Assembly: GCA_040905145.1 (NCBI GenBank)
Contig: JBBDSC010000008.1
Span: 1-13,499, forward strand
Reading direction: 5' to 3'
DNA from: DATGMS01 sp040905145
GTDB taxonomy: Bacteria > Bacteroidota > Bacteroidia > Cytophagales > Cyclobacteriaceae
Length of the DNA stretch: 13,499 bases
The notes beneath the pieces are model-generated. The model worked only from the letters and a program-made list of their open reading frames with translations, had not been told where the DNA came from and ran no database searches. Position numbers and translations under genes: made by a program. The stretch's first letter is position 1, and each line of letters opens with the position of its first letter. This document shows positions 7,516 to 13,499 of the stretch, piece by piece.

Positions 7516-7620
7516 ACCTAGTGTTAAGAAATGATTCATTTGGATCATTTTAGCCAGGGGCCAGGATGCAGGGGAGGAACCTGATAAGGGGGTAGTCCTA
7601 AATCTGTTGTCAGGATAAGA
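7516..7620 (+). repeat. Short third fragment of intron domain I
   Basis: GGGCCAGGATGCAGGGGAGG, then GTAGTCCTAAA and CAGGATAAGAATCC, resemble GGAGCCAGGATGAAGGGTAG, GCAGTCCTAAAG and CCAGGATATCC at 7174-7225. This suggests a partial duplication or a third decayed intron. From 7621 to 7697 I recognise nothing. Confidence 0.35.
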
Positions 7621-7697
7621 ATCCGATTTTGATTACTACCATTACTTTGTCACGCATTAGAAGAAAAGGACACGAATCTATTCTTCCCTACTACCTC

Positions 7698-7740
7698 AAA
7701 ATGCAATTTAGATTGGAATTCATCAAATGGAATGCATTTT
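7698..7740. other. Long imperfect hairpin downstream of the CHAT protease gene
   Basis: The arms AAAATGCA (7698-7705) and TGCATTTT (7733-7740) pair perfectly. Inside them ATTTAGAT and ATCAAAT pair with one bulged A around the loop TGGAATTC, and GGAA is unpaired on one side. It lies about 110 bases past the stop of the gene at 7852. The layout of nested arms with one-sided bulges recalls attC-like folds, but a simple hairpin or terminator is equally possible. Confidence 0.35.
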
Positions 7741-7851
7741 AGACTTACTCTATTACCAAAAATAATGCATGGTCTAAATGAGTTTTTTCTCTATGTGATC
7801 AGAACGGCTATGTGAAAAATTTGTAATCGATATTTTCAAATATTTTATTTG

Positions 7852-8661
7852 TTAAACAATAAACTTTTCTTCAACATCCTCCATCATAAAGAATGCTTTT
7901 GTGGATCTAGTTTCCTTGAATTTTTCTCTTATAAATGATTCTATATTCGATTTAATTTCGTTGAACTCAACTTTTTCATATTTTTTGTTGCTTGATTTTC
8001 TCTCGACGGCAAGCCTATTCATCAATAGATCAAATGCAGGTCTATTATAGTCAGGATTTGTTATAGAATTAAAACATTCTATGCATGTTATTAAATGAAA
8101 ATGTGATTTCGAGTTCTCAATATGTTTATTCATTAATTTAATTGATTCATCAATTTTTGCAGCAACTAGGTAGTTACCATAAAATTCAGATAAAGCATTA
8201 ATTAACTCAATTTGTTTAATCTCATTGTAAACACCAATTACAATTCCAAAAGGAGAACGACCATCCGGATTAATTGCTGAAATAATTGCATTTCCAGAAC
8301 AAAGACCTAAAATAAGAATCAATTTATTTTTTAATAAGATGTTTATTTCAGTTGTATGAACAAATAATTCCTTCCATGTAACTAACTCTCCATTTGAAAG
8401 AGATATACCTTCTTCGCTGCCATGAGATTCTATATGTATTACTGGAATAAATTTACCTTGCTCTAATGAATTCTTAATTAATTCTAGTGTCTCAAAAAAA
8501 TCAGCTTTAGAATTTGGTGTGAAAAATTCTGAAAATAGGTTGTCATATTTTAGCATGTTTAATTTCAATGCGTCATTATAAATCTCTGTTCCTGTTTTTT
8601 TATCAACATCTTCATTTAATGACTCAATTATTGCAATACCTATTTTAGGATCAGAGCTCAT
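7852..8661 (-). CDS. Caspase-like (CHAT-type, clan CD) cysteine protease
   Basis: The 269-residue protein carries the two marks of clan CD proteases. One is a strand ending in the catalytic histidine, VIHIESHGSEEG (His80-Gly81), followed by GISLSNGELVTWKEL. The other is a strand ending in the catalytic cysteine, LILILGLCSGN (Cys121). The spacing and the ISLS-G-x-x-x-TWxEL segment fit CHAT domains, which cleave partner proteins. CHAT proteases are effectors in several bacterial defence systems, such as the TPR-CHAT partner of type III-E CRISPR. Here the domain fills most of the protein (about 1-190); the remaining ~80 residues are charged and helical. No sensor or gasdermin-like substrate is encoded beside it. 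Start ATG 8659-8661; only about 46 bases separate it from the attC-like hairpin. Confidence 0.75.
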   Translation of the reverse strand: MSSDPKIGIAIIESLNEDVDKKTGTEIYNDALKLNMLKYDNLFSEFFTPNSKADFFETLELIKNSLEQGKFIPVIHIESHGSEEGISLSNGELVTWKELFVHTTEINILLKNKLILILGLCSGNAIISAINPDGRSPFGIVIGVYNEIKQIELINALSEFYGNYLVAAKIDESIKLMNKHIENSKSHFHLITCIECFNSITNPDYNRPAFDLLMNRLAVERKSSNKKYEKVEFNEIKSNIESFIREKFKETRSTKAFFMMEDVEEKFIV

Positions 8662-8708
8662 AATTTTCGTTTTTCATTTAATATTTGGCAAAAGCTTTTT
8701 TAATTATG

Positions 8709-8763
8709 CACAACAGTTTGGATATGCGCAGTGTCCCGAAAGGCATTGCGTATTGGTGTTGTG
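8709..8763. other. attC-like imperfect hairpin at the foot of the intron
   Basis: Outer arms CACAACA (8709-8715) and TGTTGTG (8757-8763) pair perfectly. Inner arms ATATGCGCAGTG (8722-8733) and CATTGCGTAT (8744-8753) pair with a two-base bulge around the loop TCCCGAAAGG. Unpaired linkers are GTTTGG on one side and TGG on the other. Size (~55 bp), AAC...GTT ends, nested arms and one-sided bulge are all features of integron attC sites, although the R boxes do not fit the strict GTTRRRY consensus. The intron starts at its right foot. Confidence 0.4.
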
Positions 8764-9317
8764 TGTGCCCAGTATGGGCATCATGTATCGAAGATAATAA
8801 ATTATTCCAGAGGTTGAAAACTTGTGCCGACTTCTTTCGATATCCCTAAGCGAGGGGGTACATCTGACTGAATAAGGGATTGCTGTTTGGAAGCCAAGCA
8901 AGTGGCAAAGCCTGCCCCGTCTTTTAACAGGGGCAGTCTTCCGTGAAAGTGCCGAACGTAAAGAAAATATCCTGTGGATATTTTTATTGAGGGGCAAGGG
9001 TGAAGGGTAGGTGAAACCCTGGGGATTAATGATATACTATAGGCAAGACTACGGTGCCTGTTATGACGAATTTGCCCTCTTTTCTTTCATTGGGAATTGG
9101 GACACACGAATTAGTCTAACATAATGGACTATTAACCGACTGCAAAATAAGAGCCGTTTGAAATGAGCTAGTATTCGTGAATTCCGCTAAAGAAAAATAA
9201 AATACTTGAAGAATTGAGAGGTTCACAGACTGTCCCGTTTTCGAGATACGGTTCCCTGCCTTTCCGACAGGCAGGAGGGAGAGGTTTAGGGGTGGGATTC
9301 CCGTTTACCTACTCGAC
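8763..9317 (+). mobile_element. Group II intron, ORF-less and degenerate, both ends present
   Basis: The 5' end GTGTGCCCAGTATGGGCATC has the GUGYG start and the GCCCA-GTA-TGGGC stem typical of bacterial group II introns. The 3' end GGTTTAGGGGTGGGATTCCC, then GTTTACCTACTCGAC, is a textbook domain VI and intron terminus. Domain I matches the copy at 7011-7515 as far as about 9072. The rest of domains I to IV and the reverse transcriptase are missing. Domain V is split: GAGCCGT at 9151 and TACGGTTC at 9247-9254 are about 90 bases apart instead of about 20. It therefore cannot splice. It lies on the plus strand, antisense to the genes, and ends about 17 bases from the stop of the HNH-like gene, where other array genes have box B. 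Confidence 0.75.
9255..9275. repeat. Small GC-rich palindrome inside the intron
   Basis: CCTGCCT and AGGCAGG pair around TTCCGAC, between the domain V arm and domain VI of the intron. Palindromes of the type CCTGCC...GGCAGG are scattered through many flavobacterial genomes, so this looks like a small mobile repeat that landed in the intron. Confidence 0.45.
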
Positions 9318-9334
9318 TATAAGCTGGTTTTTAT

Positions 9335-10096
9335 TCATTTCAATATTTCTTTATCAATAAAACTATTAATTATAAATTTTGACGTTTCAATATCATTTAT
9401 GATAGGGATTTTAAACGTTTTTTCTTCTTTAACCACAAATTGACTCCAAAATTCAAAGATTTTATTTGTGTCGGGAAAGAAATTAATTAGAAAACCACCT
9501 GCAATAAACGAATAAAAATATGTATTTAATTTGTTGACTTCAACTATATTACATAAATAGTCATCGGTTAAACCATTGTTTAAGTAAAGGATAACAATTT
9601 CAAATTCTTTCAAAATAGCAGTGTCTTTTTCTTTGAATAACTTTTTAAGTTTAGACTCCAATTCATTTAATCTAACAATAGAAAATTCAGGCCTCTTAGA
9701 AATACTCGCTCTCCAAAACAGAGATGTAATAAAAGTTTTCAATTGGAAATAATTTAAAACTTCAAACTCTATAAATTCTGAACTTCTTAATTCAAATTTT
9801 TCTCCTCTTTGTTTAATTAACTCGGTAAACATCAATTTCCCAAAGTCATCGAATTCTTTTAGTGTAATTGAATCACAATCTTTGCATAGAATAGTCGAAT
9901 CGTATATTCCAAGTGGTAATCCTTTTCTTAAAAATTCAATTTTTCCGCCAGTATTTTTAATGCCTCCAATTCTACCTTGACCTTTTTTGTCAGGGGAATA
10001 TAGACTCAAATCTTTATATAAAAACTCTGGAAAGATGTGAGCTTTTATTAATTTTTTATCCTTGTCACAAAGTTGGCACTTCATTTTTTTAAACAT
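9335..10096 (-). CDS. HNH-like zinc-binding protein of unknown function
   Basis: I start at ATG 10094-10096 (MFKKMKCQLC), giving 253 residues; ATG 10082-10084 is also possible, and a TTG at 10162 would add 22 arginine-rich residues that look like untranslated leader. The N-terminus has CQLCDKDKKLIKAHIFPEFL (Cys7, Cys10, His20), then TILCKDCD (Cys71, Cys74). Two CxxC pairs with K-A-H-I in between form the zinc site of HNH/treble-clef nucleases. A full HNH active site is not obvious, so it may bind rather than cut nucleic acid. The rest is helical and rich in Lys, Glu and Phe, with no known domain. Box A lies 136 bp upstream of the chosen start. A role in defence is suggested only by its neighbours. 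Confidence 0.65.
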   Translation of the reverse strand: MFKKMKCQLCDKDKKLIKAHIFPEFLYKDLSLYSPDKKGQGRIGGIKNTGGKIEFLRKGLPLGIYDSTILCKDCDSITLKEFDDFGKLMFTELIKQRGEKFELRSSEFIEFEVLNYFQLKTFITSLFWRASISKRPEFSIVRLNELESKLKKLFKEKDTAILKEFEIVILYLNNGLTDDYLCNIVEVNKLNTYFYSFIAGGFLINFFPDTNKIFEFWSQFVVKEEKTFKIPIINDIETSKFIINSFIDKEILK

Positions 10097-10231
10097 GCTT
10101 AAACGGTCGTGGTTTGGTAGCGGCGAGCACTTCCGGAGCTCTTTTCCTCGCCGTTTTCGCAAACTTTCTTTAATGTACTAAAATAATATTTTAACTGGGA
10201 ATTTCCTGCTGCACCCAAGCCTATGTGAGTA

Positions 10232-10276
10232 CCTTGAATGGTGAATAAAGGTCAAAAAGTTGACCGTTCCAACGGG
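10232..10276 (+). repeat. Box A, copy 3
   Basis: 45-bp box identical to copy 2 except GAATAAAGG for GAATATAGG. It contains the dyad GGTCAA-AAAG-TTGACC and lies 136 bp upstream of the chosen HNH-like start codon. Confidence 0.9.
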
Positions 10277-10617
10277 AAAAAACCTGTTCCGACTAAAACA
10301 TTCCCTTAGCCTTTCGATTAATTTCTAAACAAATACCAGGAGGTGTTAGGTCCAGCTTTGTGCCGAGAAATCCATTTAGCAAATACAAAAGCCTGCTAAA
10401 TTCACTCCTTAGGCCACTAAGTTTCACCTTCTCTCGCTGTCTACACGTCACTACATTTATCAGCAGTTCACATATGTTGATCATACCTATCGAGCCTAAC
10501 TCCTCCGCACCTGACGTTGGTGCGCAACAGGCATTCTTCGAAGAATCCCTTTACGGGCTATATTCGAACAATTCCGTTACCAGAAATGCAAGTATCCTAT
10601 TATTGATGGAACACAAG

Positions 10618-10668
10618 GTTTAATCGTTCATCGAACGTTAAACAGTTATCTAAGCGACTTCTTGTCGC
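10618..10668. repeat. Box B core: two adjacent hairpins
   Basis: GTTTAATCGTTC-ATC-GAACGTTAAAC (10618-10643) pairs with a single bulged T. GCGAC-TTCTT-GTCGC (10654-10668) pairs perfectly. The same pair of hairpins at the same spacing occurs at 4583-4633, with differences in loops but preserved arms. This suggests a structure under selection in DNA or RNA. There is no T-run, so a standard Rho-independent terminator is unlikely. Confidence 0.7.
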
Positions 10669-10754
10669 ACCCCGGTGGTCATTTTTGCGGCAGATTAATG
10701 TGAGGAGATGCTCCTTAGGCTTTTATCCTAGGGCCATCCGATTGTGAAACGTTA

Positions 10755-13310
10755 TTATTTTTCATTCTTTGGTAATTCCGGTTCTTCTAAATCACTAATC
10801 AATCCCATTTGTAGATAAGCTCGATTAATCGCAAGAGATAAAGTATTTAATTTCCTGTTTAGAGGATGAAAGGAGGTGGCCGTTTTAATTGCGCTCTTTA
10901 GTTCATCCAATTCAATAATTTTATCAGTCCTATTTGTAATCCACTTTCTTATGAAAAGATAGCGACCACTACAATAAATATGGTAGATATATGGTTCCTC
11001 CCTGCCTATCGATAGAATTTGACTTCTTGCTAAGTTATTTGCATCTGAATACAACTCCAATGCTTTAGTACGATCATCAGCCAAATGTGCTTTACGGTAC
11101 AATAGATTGCATTGTGCATTTTTAATATAATCTGAATTTGGTGCAAGAGATTCAGCCTGATTCAAATAATTGCTTGCTTTATATAAATCTCCACCTTTCC
11201 CTTCAACTTCAAGAGAACCGTATTGCAACCAGAATTGAGCATCATGATCGAAAAACGAAGAGATTGAGTCATAAACTTCTCTAGCATGTTCAATATCCTC
11301 TTTAAATCTTCTATATAATACCCTGTGATTTATTAAATGTTTGAAAAGGCCAAATTTTTTAGACTTATTTTTGGTTTCAGTAAGCTCTGGTGCTAAAACA
11401 GAAAGCACTCTTATATAAGCATCCTTAAGAATATCTGGACTTGCACAGGTATTAATTATAAAGTCTGCAAGAACTCTGTGCCTCAGCATGAATCTTGATT
11501 CATCACCAATCCAAAGAACAGTGCCCTTCATTACTCCTTCTAAATAGTTTAGAGTTTCTATATGGCTGACACTTGAAAAACCTATAAAATCTTGCCGACT
11601 ATTATGATATCCATGTTCCGTATTAAGGGCTAGGCATGTGCAAAGAATCTTTACTTCGGTAGGTTCTAGAGAATTGAATTCTGTGGACATGATTTTGTCA
11701 AATGATTTACCCTCTGTAGCCTCTTTCATGGCGATGAGAATTTGTCTATTTGCAACTTTCTTAAACTGCCTAATTCTCGCACCTTCCGACATTCCTTTTA
11801 AAACACCAAGTAAATTCTCCTCATCTAGTTTTTCAATTAAATACTTGATTTCTTGATCATCTAAATTTGGAATCGAATACTCTATAACTTCTGCCTTATC
11901 TGCGAAATCACGCTCTTTCAATCGCTGTGTATAATTGCTCCTAAGTGCAAGAATGATTACAGGAGCATATTTTAATTTTTGATTGAGTTCTATTATTAAA
12001 TTATTTAAAATTGAAATTGCATTGATACCATTATCAAATATTAAAACTACTCTGTCATCTATACAGCTTAGAACCTCTGATATTTCATTTACTCGCGCAA
12101 AAAAATCAGAATAGGAAAGAAATACAGTATGGCCATTTTGTGAAAGTGTTAAACCGAGCCTCTTTATCAAAGTTGATTTACCTGATCCAGCATAACCACT
12201 AATGATATTAAGTTTGGTTTTTTCCGATTTATTTTTTGTTACAACCTGTTTTTCAATATTTTCAATCAATTTTTCCGTAATCGAGCGAGGAACATCCAAC
12301 TCACTAATGATATCATTCCATCGTGGTGATGAACCTTCTAAAAACCCTGACCTAATATTTCTTTTTTGTAATTCGCGAGGAATCCGATTAAAAGTTCGTG
12401 CAAACTCTGTTACAGCCTTTTTTGATATTCCAGCAATATCTGCAAACTCGAGAGCGCTAAGTAAACTTGGGAAAGTCCTCTTTAAGACTTCTGTTTTTGA
12501 CGGTAATTCATCATTTATTGCATTGAGCCACTGGCAAAACTCTTTGGTTGTTCCGGTTATATGATGGACATTATAATTGTTTTTAAGATTACCGATTTTT
12601 ACTGGGGAAAGTCTTGGTGTAATTAGAAATGATTTGGGCCTTAACTCTTTAAATCCAAACCTTCCTTCCCGAGCTTCGATATATTTCGTGAATAACGGTT
12701 CATCCAACTCTGTGCCTAGAAAAATTGTTGGAAGACTTGCGTAATCATAAACAAACTGGCCATAAAGAGGCTGATTTGCCAATTGTGCTTTCGCATATTG
12801 TTTTGAAGAAAACACCACTTCTGACGGTTCACAAGGGAGTTTTCCGTGCAAGTAGTTTATTTGTCTTCTTTCAAGGGATTGATCTCTTTCTTTAAATTCA
12901 TCATGTGGAAAACAAAGTTCATCTATTGGGATAGTGGATTTTTTGAATGTAACAGTCAGAATGTCATCAACATTAATTGTGTAAATTTTAAACCAAAGTG
13001 GTATCGCAACAGTATCATAGTAATCTGGTATACTCGAGCTCAGTAAATTACTTTCAAGGAATTGTTTTTTATCATTAAGCTTTATAGGTGCATCCAGAAA
13101 TGCTTGGTACATTTCTGGTAATGAGGTGTTGTCATAATCGCCTGGGTAGCCTAAAATTTTCCACATTAGTTTTCCAAGCTCCCAAGCTGAGGGGAAATTT
13201 TGTCCATTTATATTAAAGGCATCTCTAGAAAATCCTGCACCGAGGAAAAGTAAAACTTGATTATTTCCAATTTGCCGTATAAGGTATTTTTCTTCGTCTT
13301 TCGAAAACAT
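10755..13310 (-). CDS. SIR2-STAND-TPR antiviral protein (Avs5-like architecture)
   Basis: The 851-residue protein has three parts. Residues 1-270 are a SIR2-like NADase: LFLGAGFSRD (24-30), TINVDD (111-116), NYLHGK with the catalytic-type His155, and IFLGTELDEP (197-205). Residues about 365-620 are a STAND P-loop ATPase: Walker A GYAGSGKST (372-380), Walker B VVLIFDN (421-427) and the arginine-bearing VIILALRSNY. Residues about 690-840 are helical repeats of TPR type, for example AQFWLQYGSLEVEGKGGDLYKASNYLNQAE in outline. SIR2-STAND proteins (Avs5 and relatives) sense a phage protein through the C-terminal repeats, oligomerise with ATP and destroy NAD+, aborting infection. Orthology to a named Avs group is not shown. 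Start ATG 13308-13310 follows a purine-rich AAGGAAAAAA. Box A is 107 bp upstream. The gene appears intact and has no partner in its cassette. Confidence 0.85.
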   Translation of the reverse strand: MFSKDEEKYLIRQIGNNQVLLFLGAGFSRDAFNINGQNFPSAWELGKLMWKILGYPGDYDNTSLPEMYQAFLDAPIKLNDKKQFLESNLLSSSIPDYYDTVAIPLWFKIYTINVDDILTVTFKKSTIPIDELCFPHDEFKERDQSLERRQINYLHGKLPCEPSEVVFSSKQYAKAQLANQPLYGQFVYDYASLPTIFLGTELDEPLFTKYIEAREGRFGFKELRPKSFLITPRLSPVKIGNLKNNYNVHHITGTTKEFCQWLNAINDELPSKTEVLKRTFPSLLSALEFADIAGISKKAVTEFARTFNRIPRELQKRNIRSGFLEGSSPRWNDIISELDVPRSITEKLIENIEKQVVTKNKSEKTKLNIISGYAGSGKSTLIKRLGLTLSQNGHTVFLSYSDFFARVNEISEVLSCIDDRVVLIFDNGINAISILNNLIIELNQKLKYAPVIILALRSNYTQRLKERDFADKAEVIEYSIPNLDDQEIKYLIEKLDEENLLGVLKGMSEGARIRQFKKVANRQILIAMKEATEGKSFDKIMSTEFNSLEPTEVKILCTCLALNTEHGYHNSRQDFIGFSSVSHIETLNYLEGVMKGTVLWIGDESRFMLRHRVLADFIINTCASPDILKDAYIRVLSVLAPELTETKNKSKKFGLFKHLINHRVLYRRFKEDIEHAREVYDSISSFFDHDAQFWLQYGSLEVEGKGGDLYKASNYLNQAESLAPNSDYIKNAQCNLLYRKAHLADDRTKALELYSDANNLARSQILSIGREEPYIYHIYCSGRYLFIRKWITNRTDKIIELDELKSAIKTATSFHPLNRKLNTLSLAINRAYLQMGLISDLEEPELPKNEK

Positions 13311-13416
13311 GGTTTTTTCCTTAATGTTTCACAACGTAGTTCAGCTTGGAGACGGCGGACTTTCAAAGCCTGTTTTTTAAATTATATCGCCAGATGGATC
13401 CAAAGTGATGTATGTG

Positions 13417-13499
13417 CCTTGAATGGTGAATATAGGTCAAAAAGTTGACCGTTCCAACGGATGAGGTCCCACATTACGCAGAAGTCCAATTCCTTTCCT
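13417..13499 (+). repeat. Box A, copy 4, and the start of a further spacer
   Basis: Box A (13417-13460) is identical to copy 2 except for its last base. The sequence continues to the window edge, so another spacer and probably another array gene lie to the right. Positions 13311-13416 are the leader of the SIR2-STAND gene; no clear Bacteroidota promoter (TTTG...TAnnTTTG) was found there. Confidence 0.85.

Larger units (their letters stand above)
10232..10745 (+). repeat. Complete spacer repeat (box A to box B), copy between HNH-like and SIR2-STAND genes
   Basis: This ~510-bp spacer is homologous to 5604-6072: box A, shared middle blocks (AAAAGCCTGCTAAAT, CTGTCTACACGTCA, GCAGTTCA, ACAATTCCGTTACC, AGAAATGCA, ATTGATGGAACACAAG), then box B. 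It also holds CTTCGAAGAATCCCTTTACG (10536-10555), shared with the recombinase remnant at 3400-3422. A minus-strand open frame of 63 codons (10293-10484, MINICELL...KAKGMF) covers the middle. Its counterpart in the other spacer has a stop, so I treat it as decayed or non-coding. Box B ends about 10 bases from the SIR2-STAND stop. Confidence 0.8.

Noticed and set aside
8704..8997. 97-codon minus-strand open frame
   Set aside because: It is the antisense of the intron 5' domain and the attC-like hairpin, not a gene.
10618..10668. Box B hairpins as ordinary Rho-independent terminators
   Set aside because: Neither hairpin is followed by a T-run in gene orientation, and two hairpins plus a long conserved flank are kept, which a terminator would not need.
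2022..13310. All minus-strand genes as one operon or one multi-gene defence system
   Set aside because: Gaps of about 580-1100 bases filled with repeats and antisense introns separate them, and the families are not known to work together.
5604..13460. Box A repeats as a CRISPR array
   Set aside because: The repeats are 1.3-3.3 kb apart with genes between them, not regular short spacers, and no cas gene is seen.

Overview
The window looks like a chromosomal accessory (defence) region of a Bacteroidota bacterium, most likely a marine-type flavobacterium. Reasons: AT-rich genes with weak Shine-Dalgarno signals, a PorT-type outer-membrane beta-barrel protein, a membrane-anchored LuxR-type regulator of a kind common in this phylum, and an IS110-type transposase remnant that reads like flavobacterial copies. 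Species cannot be told from the sequence.

Layout. Positions 1-1048 (+ strand) hold the tail of a GNAT acetyltransferase gene and a membrane LuxR-type regulator. Positions 1049-2021 hold a frameshifted unknown gene and the first copy of a spacer repeat. From 2022 to the right end every intact gene lies on the minus strand: a TIR-like (Cap12/PycTIR-type) protein, an outer-membrane barrel protein, a helical protein of unknown function, a NERD nuclease with a frameshift in a run of eight A, a caspase-like (CHAT-type) protease, a zinc-binding HNH-like protein, and an 851-residue SIR2-STAND protein related in architecture to Avs5. Remnants of a tyrosine recombinase and an IS110 transposase lie between the TIR and barrel genes.

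The main observation is the organisation of the array. The genes are single, all in one orientation, and separated by homologous spacers of about 470-510 bp. Each complete spacer (5604-6072, 10232-10745) starts with a 45-bp, almost invariant box A carrying the dyad GGTCAA-N4-TTGACC. It ends with a structured box B (two hairpins) that finishes roughly 10 bases from the stop codon of the next gene. Box A recurs 107-204 bp upstream of four genes; box B lies at the 3' side of four genes. Two spacers are instead occupied by decayed, ORF-less group II introns, both antisense to the genes. One of them starts at the foot of a ~55-bp imperfect hairpin that resembles an integron attC site.

Most of the genes (TIR, NERD, CHAT protease, HNH-like, SIR2-STAND) are plausible stand-alone anti-phage effectors with different chemistries: NAD cleavage, DNA cleavage and proteolysis. 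They do not look like one operon. My inference is a cassette-like defence array in which single genes are gained and lost between homologous or site-specific spacers. The mechanism is unproven: no intact integrase is present in the window.
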